Shown: positions 57,539 through 64,000 of the stretch, in pieces | Layout of the letters: each line of letters begins with the position of its first letter | Position numbering within the stretch: position 1 is the stretch's first letter | From: Streptomyces pseudovenezuelae | GTDB taxonomy: Bacteria; Actinomycetota; Actinomycetes; Streptomycetales; Streptomycetaceae | Direction: 5' to 3' | NCBI RefSeq assembly: GCF_029892565.1 | Contig: NZ_JARXVH010000001.1 | Location: forward strand, 186,001-250,000 | DNA: 64,000 bases | Made by a program: the position numbers and the translations under genes | The notes under the pieces: generated by a model | Databases searched by the model: none | What the model was told of the DNA's origin: nothing | Seen by the model: only the letters and a program-made list of their open reading frames with translations

Positions 57539-58240
57539 GACGTTGAGCGTCTGCCCGGTCAGGAAGCCGCTGCCCTCGTCCACCACGTACAGCAGCGTCG
57601 AGACCAGGTCGGACGGCTGCTGGGTGCGCGCCACGATCTGCCCGGCCCGTACGGCCTCGAAACCGCCGTCCGCGCCGACGGTCCGCTCGGCCGTCGCGGT
57701 GCGCACCATGCTCGGCGCGATCGCGTTGACGGTGATGCCGTACGGCCCGAGCGCCACCGCCAGCGCGCGCGTGAAGCCGATCAGGCCCGCCTTCGAGGTG
57801 ACGTACGGGACCATCGCGGGCGGCGCGGTGAACACGGCGGCCGAGGCGATGTTGACGACCCTCCCCCACCCGGCCGCCTTCAGATACGGCAGCGCGGCAC
57901 TGGTGACCAGGAACGGCGCCTCCAGGTTGACGCGCATGACCCGTCGCCAGTCCTCCAGGGTCGTCTCCTCGAAGGGTTTGGCCGGATACAGGCCCGCGTT
58001 GTTTACCACGACGTGCAAGGTGCCGAACTGGTCGATCACCCGCTCCAGGCCGGCCCGCACCTGCTCCTCGTCGGTCGCGTCGGCGACCAGCTCCACGTAG
58101 TCGAGGACCTTCCCCGCGGTCTGCCGCTGCGGGACCAGGTCGAGTCCCGCGACCCGGTAGCCGCGCCCGGCGAGCGCGACGGCGAACTCCTGCCCGAGGC
58201 CCTGTGCCGCTCCGGTCACCAGTGCGGTACGCGTCTCCAT
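57515..58240 (-). CDS. Short-chain dehydrogenase/reductase
   Basis: The ATG at 58240 gives 241 residues. The classical SDR motifs are in place: TGAAQGLG (cofactor loop, residues about 9-16), the VVNNAGLYP strand, VNIASAAVF with the catalytic serine, and the YVTSK pair (Y-x3-K). The C-terminus reads SGFLTGQTLNVSGG. D in GLDLVP after beta-2 favours NAD over NADP. The start has no ribosome site. It is divergent from the sugar ABC transporter genes and near an IclR regulator, so it may oxidise or reduce a sugar or sugar acid. The substrate is unknown. Confidence 0.9.
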   Translation of the reverse strand: METRTALVTGAAQGLGQEFAVALAGRGYRVAGLDLVPQRQTAGKVLDYVELVADATDEEQVRAGLERVIDQFGTLHVVVNNAGLYPAKPFEETTLEDWRRVMRVNLEAPFLVTSAALPYLKAAGWGRVVNIASAAVFTAPPAMVPYVTSKAGLIGFTRALAVALGPYGITVNAIAPSMVRTATAERTVGADGGFEAVRAGQIVARTQQPSDLVSTLLYVVDEGSGFLTGQTLNVSGGSAFL

Positions 58241-58392
58241 GGGGCGAGTGTGGTGACCCGTCAGGCGCTCGGCAAGGGCGCATTTCACTCGCCGGAACGG
58301 CGCGGTTGCCGCCCGTGGCCGGCGGGCCGACGCTGCGGGCGGGCCTTGCCGCCGGCCCGCCCCCAGCGCCAGCCGTACGGGAGCCGTGTCCG

Positions 58393-59430
58393 ATGACCGA
58401 GACCGAGCGTGCCGTGGAAGAGGCCGAGCGCGCCCGCGAACAGGGCGGCAGGCTGGGCAAGTCGGGGCCGCTTCGATGGCGACCGCGGCGGCTGGTGCGC
58501 GACGAGTTCGGCGTTCTGCTCGTGCTGGGTCTGCTGATCGCCGCGATCGGGATCCCGTACCCGGACTTCCTCGACACCGACAACCTGCTGACCACCGCCC
58601 ACAATTCGGTCTACATCTCGCTGATGGCGTGCGGCATGGTCTTCGCGCTGGCCATGCGCGAGGTCGATCTGTCGGTGGGCGGGACCTACGCCATGTGCCT
58701 GGTCGTCGGGGCGCTGTTGGTGCGGGACGGGCTCGCGCCGTGGCTCGCGGTGCCGGTGATGCTGGTGTGCGGGATCGCGGCGGGCGTGTTCAACGCGCTG
58801 GTGACGACGCTCCTCGCGCTGCCGTCGTTCATCGTGACGCTGGGGACGCTGCTGCTCTTCCGGGGTGTCGGGCTCGCGCTCGCCGACGGCAGGCAGATCA
58901 CCGATCTGCCGCTGGACGACTCCTTGTTCACCTTCGCGGGCGGCGATCCGGGCGGGGTGCCGTTCGCGCTGTGGGTGCTGCTCGCGGTGGTCGTCGTGCT
59001 CACCGTGGTGCTCACCCGCGCCCGGTTCGGGGCCCGGGTGCGGGCGATCGGGTCCAATCCCGACGCCGCCGCGTTCAGCGGCATCCCGGTGGTCCGCACC
59101 CGCGTCCAGGCCCTGGCGCTGTCCGGCCTCACCACGGCGTGTGCCGCCGCGCTCGCCCTCGCGTTCTACGGCGCGGGCGATCCGACGCTCGGCCAGGGCT
59201 ACGAGTTGCAGGCGATCGCCGCGTGCATCATCGGCGGCACCCCGCTGGCCGGCGGGCGCGGTTCGGTGGTCGGCGCGGTGGCCGGGGCGATGATCCTCTC
59301 GGTCGTCGCCTCCGGGCTCGTGTTCTTCGAAGTCCCGATCAACTGGACGTCGTTCGCGACCGGCGGGGTCATCCTCGTCGCCGTCGCGGCCGACAGCGCG
59401 CTGCGCCGCACGGGACGGCGGCGCAGGTGA
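58393..59430 (+). CDS. Sugar ABC transporter permease (RbsC/AI-2 type)
   Basis: The 345-residue membrane protein starts at ATG with GGGAG 10 nt upstream. About nine helices follow an acidic N-terminal region of 40 residues. ALAMREVDLSVGGTYAMCLVV and LPSFIVTLGTLLLFRGVGLAL, the latter with PSFIVTLGT, are hallmarks of the ribose/galactose/AI-2 permease family (BPD_transp_2). AIGSNPDAAAFSGIPV and IAACIIGGTPLAGGRGSVVG form the cytoplasmic ATPase-contact loop. It is the first gene of a permease-binding protein-ATPase cassette, and a single permease gene probably forms a homodimer. Confidence 0.93.
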   Translation: MTETERAVEEAERAREQGGRLGKSGPLRWRPRRLVRDEFGVLLVLGLLIAAIGIPYPDFLDTDNLLTTAHNSVYISLMACGMVFALAMREVDLSVGGTYAMCLVVGALLVRDGLAPWLAVPVMLVCGIAAGVFNALVTTLLALPSFIVTLGTLLLFRGVGLALADGRQITDLPLDDSLFTFAGGDPGGVPFALWVLLAVVVVLTVVLTRARFGARVRAIGSNPDAAAFSGIPVVRTRVQALALSGLTTACAAALALAFYGAGDPTLGQGYELQAIAACIIGGTPLAGGRGSVVGAVAGAMILSVVASGLVFFEVPINWTSFATGGVILVAVAADSALRRTGRRRR

Positions 59431-59474
59431 ACGCAGGTGAACACCCCGCCCGGGCAAGGCACTTGGAGGCCGTG

Positions 59475-60539
59475 ATGCATCCCCGACTCCGTACGACCGC
59501 CGCCGTGCTCGGCGCCCTGGTGCTGCTCGGCGCCGCCGGGTGCGGGGACAACGGCCCCGGATCCGGGGGCGGTGAGCTGAAGATGGGCATCGCGGTCGCC
59601 AACATCTCGCTCAACTTCGCCCACGAGATGGTGCTGGGCGCGGAGAGCGCGGCGAGTCACGCGGGGAAGGTCGATTTCAAGGCCGTCGGGCCGCCCAACA
59701 CAGACGGACCGGCCGAGGTGCAGCTCTTCCAGAACCTCACCGCGCGTGCGAAGGACGGCATCGTCCTGGAGAACCTCGACCCGCCGATCTTCACCCGCCC
59801 CGCCGCGCAGGCCGTCGACAAGGGCATCCCGATCGTCGCCCTGGACACCTCTCCCACCGACGGCAGCAAGGTCACCTTCTATGTCGGCAACGACAACTAC
59901 GCGCTGGGCGAGTTGATGGCCAAGGAGGCGCTGAAGCGGCTCGGCGACGACCCGAAGGGCGAGATCGTCATAGGCGTGCCCAACCCGGGGACGCCGGTGC
60001 TGGACAACCGGGCCAAGGGCATCTCCGAGACCTTCGCGAAGGAGGCGCCGGGCGTGAAGGTGCTCGGTCCCTTCCAGACGTACAGCGATCCCGGGCAGAA
60101 CTACAGCTCCTGGTCGGCGCAGGTGAACGCGCATCCGGACGCGCTGGCCTTCCTCGGTGTCGGGGACGCGGACAGCTACAACCTCGCCAAGATCAAGAAG
60201 GCGGAGCACGGCAAGTGGCTGACGGCCGGTTTCGACGTCGACCCGAAGACGCTCGACGCGGTGAAGGACGGCTCCAACTTCGTGACCATCGACCCGCAGC
60301 ACTTCCTCAAGGGCTATCTGTCGACGGCGATGCTGATCGAGACGGTCCGCGACAACGACGGCAGGCTGGCGGACGGTTGGTTCCTGTCCCCGGGCGGGGT
60401 GGTGGACTCCTCGAACATCGACGAGATCATCACGCGGCAGAAGTCCGCCACGGCGGCCTACGACTGGTACAAGCCGACGATCGACAAGCTCCTCGGCGAC
60501 CAGAAGGCCAATCTCAAGCCCCTCGACGACGCGCGCTGA
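59475..60539 (+). CDS. Sugar-binding lipoprotein of the ABC transporter
   Basis: The ATG at 59475 follows GGAGG by 5 nt; 354 residues. The signal ends in a lipobox LLGAAGC, so the mature protein is anchored by a lipidated cysteine near residue 24. The periplasmic-binding fold (type I) shows IVLENLDPPIFTRPAAQAVD, GIPIVALDTSPTD, GEIVIGVPNPGTPVLDNRAKG and TAGFDVDPKTLDAVKDGSNFV. This is the ribose/xylose/AI-2-binding protein type. It lies 44 nt after the permease and 1 nt before the ATPase. The ligand is probably a pentose, polyol or related small carbohydrate. Confidence 0.92.
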   Translation: MHPRLRTTAAVLGALVLLGAAGCGDNGPGSGGGELKMGIAVANISLNFAHEMVLGAESAASHAGKVDFKAVGPPNTDGPAEVQLFQNLTARAKDGIVLENLDPPIFTRPAAQAVDKGIPIVALDTSPTDGSKVTFYVGNDNYALGELMAKEALKRLGDDPKGEIVIGVPNPGTPVLDNRAKGISETFAKEAPGVKVLGPFQTYSDPGQNYSSWSAQVNAHPDALAFLGVGDADSYNLAKIKKAEHGKWLTAGFDVDPKTLDAVKDGSNFVTIDPQHFLKGYLSTAMLIETVRDNDGRLADGWFLSPGGVVDSSNIDEIITRQKSATAAYDWYKPTIDKLLGDQKANLKPLDDAR

Positions 60540-60540
60540 G

Positions 60541-62031
60541 ATGACGGCCGAAGTGACGTACGACGACGCCCTGGTGGCGCGGGACTTGGTCAAGTCGTAC
60601 GGCGGGGTACGGGCGTTGGACGGCGTCGACATCCGGCTGCGGGGCGGCGAGGTGCACGCGCTGGTCGGTGAGAACGGCGCCGGCAAGTCGACGCTGGTGC
60701 GGATCCTGTCGGAGACGCTGACGGCGGACGCGGGCGAGGTGCGGACGACACCGGACACCCGGATCGCCGTGGTCTCCCAGGAGTTGAGCCTGTTCCGGGA
60801 CCTCACCGTGCGGGAGAACCTCTTCCCGTACGACCCTCCGCGCCGCCTCGGACTGCTGGACCGGGGAGCGATGGACCGCGCGGCCCGTCCGGTGCTGGCG
60901 GAGCTGGGACTGGACGTCGACACCGGTGTACCGCTGGGCGAACTCCCCCTCGCGGACCAACAGTTGACAGAAATCGCGCGCGCCCTGCTGCGCCGGCCGG
61001 GGCTGCTGATCCTCGACGAACCCACCTCCGCGCTCCCGGCCGCCGCCGTCGACCGGCTGGAACGGGTCCTGCGCACCCTCACCGGGCGGGGCATCGCCGT
61101 CCTGTACGTCACCCACTTCCTGGACGAGGTGATGCGCTTCGCGCAACGGGTGACGGTCCTGCGGGACGGGCGGGTGGCGCTGGCCGGGGCGCGGCGGGCC
61201 GAGGTCGACGTGCCCGAGCTGGTCACGGCGATGCTGGGCGGAAGCCCGCCCCCACCGGCCCGCCGTGCGCGTGCCGAGGTGGACCTGCCGCCGCCGGTGG
61301 TGCTGTCCGAGGTGGAGGTGCCAGGGCGGCTGTCGGACGTGACCTTCACGGTGCGGGCGGGCGAGGTGGTGGGGGTGGCCGGGCTCCAAGGGGCGGGCCA
61401 TCTCGACGCGTTGGCGGTGGTGTGCGGGCGTACGGCGGTCTCGGCCGGGCGGGTCGACATCGCCGGGCACGGGCTGCCGCGCTCACTGCGGGAGGCGGTG
61501 CGGGCAGGTGTCGCGTTCGTGCCGAGCGACCGCAAGCGGTACGGGCTGATGGTGGACCGGGAGGTGTGGGAGAACACGACGACCGTGAGCTGGCTGGCGC
61601 TGGGCCGCGGCGGGGTACTGCCCTCCCGGGCCGAACTCGTGCGCAGGACCGCCGACCTGACGGAGCGTCTGCGACTGCGCGGCGGCCCCCACGACCTCGT
61701 GGCGCGGCTGTCCGGCGGCAACCAGCAGAAGGTCGTCATCGCCAAGTGGCTGGCCACCGAGCCCAAGGTCGTCGTCCTCGACGATCCGACCCGGGGCGTC
61801 GACGTCGGCGTACGGGCCGAAATACACCGCATTATCGGCGAGTTGGCGGCGGGCGGCGCGGCCGTGCTCCTCGCGTCGACCGACCTCGCGGAACTGACGG
61901 AGGTGTGCGACCGGGCGCTGGTCTTCGTGCGGGGCCGGGTTGTTGGGGAGGTGCGCGGAGAGCGGCTTACGGAGCGGGAGTTGGCGGTGGCCATGCAGAA
62001 GGGGGTGGTGGGGCCGGGGGCGGTGGGGTGA
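60541..62031 (+). CDS. Sugar ABC transporter ATPase with two nucleotide-binding domains (RbsA/MglA type)
   Basis: The 496-residue tandem ATPase starts at ATG one base after the binding-protein stop. Domain 1 has Walker A GENGAGKST, a family-typical signature variant LPLADQQLTEIARAL and Walker B LLILDEPTSAL. Domain 2 has a degenerate Walker A (GLQGAGHLDAL), a consensus signature LSGGNQQKVVIAKWL and DDPTRGVDVG. This asymmetry is normal for RbsA/MglA/XylG proteins. It energises import through the upstream permease. It is followed by a convergent IclR regulator gene that may control the cassette. Confidence 0.94.
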   Translation: MTAEVTYDDALVARDLVKSYGGVRALDGVDIRLRGGEVHALVGENGAGKSTLVRILSETLTADAGEVRTTPDTRIAVVSQELSLFRDLTVRENLFPYDPPRRLGLLDRGAMDRAARPVLAELGLDVDTGVPLGELPLADQQLTEIARALLRRPGLLILDEPTSALPAAAVDRLERVLRTLTGRGIAVLYVTHFLDEVMRFAQRVTVLRDGRVALAGARRAEVDVPELVTAMLGGSPPPPARRARAEVDLPPPVVLSEVEVPGRLSDVTFTVRAGEVVGVAGLQGAGHLDALAVVCGRTAVSAGRVDIAGHGLPRSLREAVRAGVAFVPSDRKRYGLMVDREVWENTTTVSWLALGRGGVLPSRAELVRRTADLTERLRLRGGPHDLVARLSGGNQQKVVIAKWLATEPKVVVLDDPTRGVDVGVRAEIHRIIGELAAGGAAVLLASTDLAELTEVCDRALVFVRGRVVGEVRGERLTERELAVAMQKGVVGPGAVG

Positions 62032-62110
62032 CGGCAGGCCTCTCGCGCCGAAGTGGACGAGGAGTGCCGGCTCTCCAGACAACGCAGGGAACCCCTCCCT
62101 TGAGCCCCCG

Positions 62111-62851
62111 TCAGGCCGACAGTGATCGCGTCAACGCCCTCGCCGCGGCGCAGACCTTCGCGCCGACCCGGTCCACGTCGAGGCGGCGGGTGCCGCCGGT
62201 GACGGAGATCGCGGCGATCGGGCGGGGGCCGTGGCCGCGGGCGTAGATCGGCGCGGCGACGGCCGAGATGCCGACCTCGGCCTCCTCCAGGTTGACGCCG
62301 TAGCCGCGGGCCCGGGTCAGGGCCAGGTCGCGGGCGAGTTGGCCGGGCAGGACCATGGTGCGCGGGGTGAGCCGGGGCAGCGTGCGGTGCGGTGGGCGGG
62401 GGTCCTGGGCGAGGAACACCTTGCCGGTGGCGGTGCAGTGGGCGGGCAGTCGGCCGCCGGTGCGGGAGACGATCGGGGTGGCACGGCGGCCGGTGAGCTT
62501 CTCCAGGAAGAGGGTGTCGGGGCCGTCGGGGACGGCCAGGTGCACGTTCTCGTGGGTCATCTCGTGCAGGTCGCCGAGATACGGCAGCGCCGCGTCCCGC
62601 AACTCCCGCACGCTCGGCGCCGATTGGCCCAGCACGAACAGCCCCAGCCCGATCCGGTAGCGGCCCGCCTCGGTGCGCTCCACCAGCCCGAGCCGCACCA
62701 GTTCGCCGATCAGCCGGTACGCGGTGGGCTTGGGAAGGCCCGTGCCCAGGGCCAGTTCGGCGAGGCTGAGGGAGGTCCCGGAGTCGCCGCAGGCGCGCAG
62801 CAGCATGACCCCGCGGGCGAGCACCGACTTGGGTAGCGGACCGTCCGTCAT
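62111..62851 (-). CDS. IclR-family transcriptional regulator
   Basis: The 246-residue protein has an N-terminal winged helix (LSLAELALGTGLPKPTAYRLIGELVRLGLVERT, with GLPKPTAYRLIGEL as the recognition part). The C-terminal IclR effector domain has the motifs NVHLAVPDGPDTLFLEKL, PAHCTATGKVFLA and GYGVNLEEAEVGISAVAAPIY. IclR regulators commonly control sugar-acid, aromatic or glyoxylate catabolism. It lies between the sugar ABC cassette and a thiamine-diphosphate enzyme gene, so both are potential targets. It starts at ATG. The ligand is unknown. Confidence 0.92.
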   Translation of the reverse strand: MTDGPLPKSVLARGVMLLRACGDSGTSLSLAELALGTGLPKPTAYRLIGELVRLGLVERTEAGRYRIGLGLFVLGQSAPSVRELRDAALPYLGDLHEMTHENVHLAVPDGPDTLFLEKLTGRRATPIVSRTGGRLPAHCTATGKVFLAQDPRPPHRTLPRLTPRTMVLPGQLARDLALTRARGYGVNLEEAEVGISAVAAPIYARGHGPRPIAAISVTGGTRRLDVDRVGAKVCAAARALTRSLSA

Positions 62852-62975
62852 GGTCCCGATGGTGGTGGCTCGCGCGGGCGGGTGACAAGGCGTGCGGCAC
62901 TGTGAATGCGGGGGCGAGTGTGCGGAACGCGGGGGCGAGCACGGGGGCCGCCGAGGCTGGTGCGGTGTCGCCGGA

Positions 62976-64000
62976 TCACGATCTCAGGGGTACGTCCACC
63001 AGCAGCGGACGCGTCAAGTCGGCCGCCCCGGCGACCAGTTCGCGCAGGTGGTCGGCGTCGGCCGCGCGGACCGCGTCGATGCCGAAGAAGGCGGCGGCCC
63101 GGGTGAAGTCGAGGGGGCCCAGTTCGGTGCCTGGGCAGCTGCCCCGGCCGCCCATGGCCTGGTAGGTGTCCTGGAGGGTGCGGTAGGCGCCGTTGTTCAG
63201 CACGACGAAGAGGACGGGGGTGCGTTGGCGGGCCGCGCTCCACAGGCCCTGCAGGCCGAACAGGGTGCAGCCGTCGCCGAGTACGGCGACCACCGGCCGG
63301 GCGGGCTCGGCGAGCGCGCGGCCGACGGCGGCACCGATGCCCCAGCCGAGGCCGCCGCCGACGGTGTGGGTGTAGCTGCCGGGGCGGTCGAGGCGGATCA
63401 GGCGCCGCAGCAACAGCCCTACGGTGATGGCCTCTTCGACGACCACGGCGTCCGCCGGCAGCCCGCGGGCCACGGCGTGCGCGGCGGCCCAGGGGGCGAG
63501 CGGGGCCGGGGAGTAGGCGGCGCGAGCCTCGGACTCGGCGCGGTCGCGGTCGGCGGTGTGGCGTTCGCCGGCGCGCAGGATGCGGCCCTTGGCGGTGGGC
63601 GCGGGCACGCGGTCGCGGAGCAGCTCGGCGAGGCGGTGCAGGGAGGGGGCGAGTGAGCCGACCAGCCCTGCCGCGGCGGGGAAGTTGCGGCCGATCTCGT
63701 GCGGGTCGGAGTCGAGCTGGATGACGGTGAGGCCGGGCGGTAACGCCGGTCCCGGGCTGTAGTGGTGGGGCGTGAAGGCGTGCGCGCCCGCGATCAGGAC
63801 GGTGTCGTACGGCGTGAGGGCGGCGCGGATGGCGTCGTGGCGGGGCGGCAGCATTCCGGCGTACAGGGGGTGTGTGGTCGGGAAGTTGAGGCAGTCGGCC
63901 ATCGGTTGGTGGTGGACGACCGCGCCGCAGGCCTCCGCCGTGCGGACGAGTGCGTCCAGGGCGTCCTCGCGGCCGACGCCGTCTCCCGCGACGATCGCGG
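62976..64000 (-). CDS. Thiamine-diphosphate enzyme, benzoylformate decarboxylase/acetolactate synthase-like (5' end beyond window)
   Basis: The frame stays open to the right edge, so the N-terminus is missing; about 341 codons are visible. The central domain (AIVAGDGVGREDALDALV, IRAALTPYDTVLIAG, LTVIQLDSDPHEIGRNFP) and C-terminal pyrophosphate domain are present. The ThDP motif is VVAVLGDGCTLFGLQGLW with LNNGAYRTL downstream (GDG-x-NN spacing). EEAITVGLLLRRLIRLDRPGSY and GGGLGWGIGAAVGRAL fit the benzoylformate decarboxylase (MdlC) branch better than acetolactate synthase. It decarboxylates or ligates 2-keto acids. It sits upstream of the IclR gene on the same strand. Confidence 0.88.
   Translation of the reverse strand, partial: AIVAGDGVGREDALDALVRTAEACGAVVHHQPMADCLNFPTTHPLYAGMLPPRHDAIRAALTPYDTVLIAGAHAFTPHHYSPGPALPPGLTVIQLDSDPHEIGRNFPAAAGLVGSLAPSLHRLAELLRDRVPAPTAKGRILRAGERHTADRDRAESEARAAYSPAPLAPWAAAHAVARGLPADAVVVEEAITVGLLLRRLIRLDRPGSYTHTVGGGLGWGIGAAVGRALAEPARPVVAVLGDGCTLFGLQGLWSAARQRTPVLFVVLNNGAYRTLQDTYQAMGGRGSCPGTELGPLDFTRAAAFFGIDAVRAADADHLRELVAGAADLTRPLLVDVPLRS

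Noticed and set aside
59199..62942. Minus-strand open frame of more than 1200 codons opposite the sugar ABC genes
   Set aside because: Low-complexity Ser/Arg/Pro composition typical of antisense frames in high-GC DNA; the plus strand carries clear transporter genes.

Overview
The window looks like a Streptomyces chromosome. It has very high GC with strong third-position bias, many GTG starts, densely overlapping genes, and actinomycete-specific small families. It also carries a hopanoid operon of the Streptomyces type and a dispersed intergenic repeat typical of the genus. No tRNA, rRNA, CRISPR array, insertion sequence or prophage was seen. Both edges cut a gene: a BrkB/YihY membrane protein on the left and a thiamine-diphosphate enzyme on the right.

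Layout. 1-10.6 kb: a mixed housekeeping and stress region (CsbD-like peptide, metallo-beta-lactamase-fold hydrolase, amino-acid dehydrogenase, TetR regulator, SGNH hydrolase, LysM/M23 wall hydrolase behind a probable c-di-AMP riboswitch, GH36 alpha-galactosidase, tyrosine phosphatase, XRE-cupin regulator with a DUF6126 peptide). 10.7-23.5 kb, minus strand: an eleven-gene hopanoid operon, hpnC-hpnD-DUF6380-hpnE-prenyl synthase-shc-hpnG-hpnH-ispG-dxs-hpnO. It is mostly translationally coupled, ends in a U-tract terminator, and carries two MEP-pathway enzymes for precursor supply; idi lies about 10 kb upstream. 23.9-30.9 kb, minus strand: a tightly packed seven-gene envelope-polymer locus (DUF5941/CDP-alcohol transferase fusion, nucleotidyltransferase, archaeal-type glycerol-1-phosphate dehydrogenase, second CDP-alcohol transferase, GT2, ABC permease and ATPase), with galE divergent from it. 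I consider this the best candidate for an undescribed system.

31-46 kb: CDF metal transporter, idi, an anti-sigma-like ATPase, HdeD-like membrane protein, a crotonase lacking both catalytic glutamates, a DJ-1/GlxA pair, tex, an ABC-F protein, an oxidoreductase of unknown function, a D-amino-acid oxidase and a BCCT transporter. 46-50 kb: a three-gene extracytoplasmic module made of a ricin-like lectin, a large multidomain wall-binding and hydrolase-like protein, and a Tat-exported M15 peptidase homologue that has lost zinc ligands. 50-57 kb: two secreted peptidases, a macro-domain protein, an amino-acid permease and a MerR regulator. 57.5-64 kb: a carbohydrate uptake and catabolism locus (SDR, three-gene sugar ABC transporter, IclR regulator, ThDP enzyme).

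All functional calls rest on motif recognition by eye. No database search was run, so family names are recognition calls and the regulatory elements are sequence-pattern predictions.
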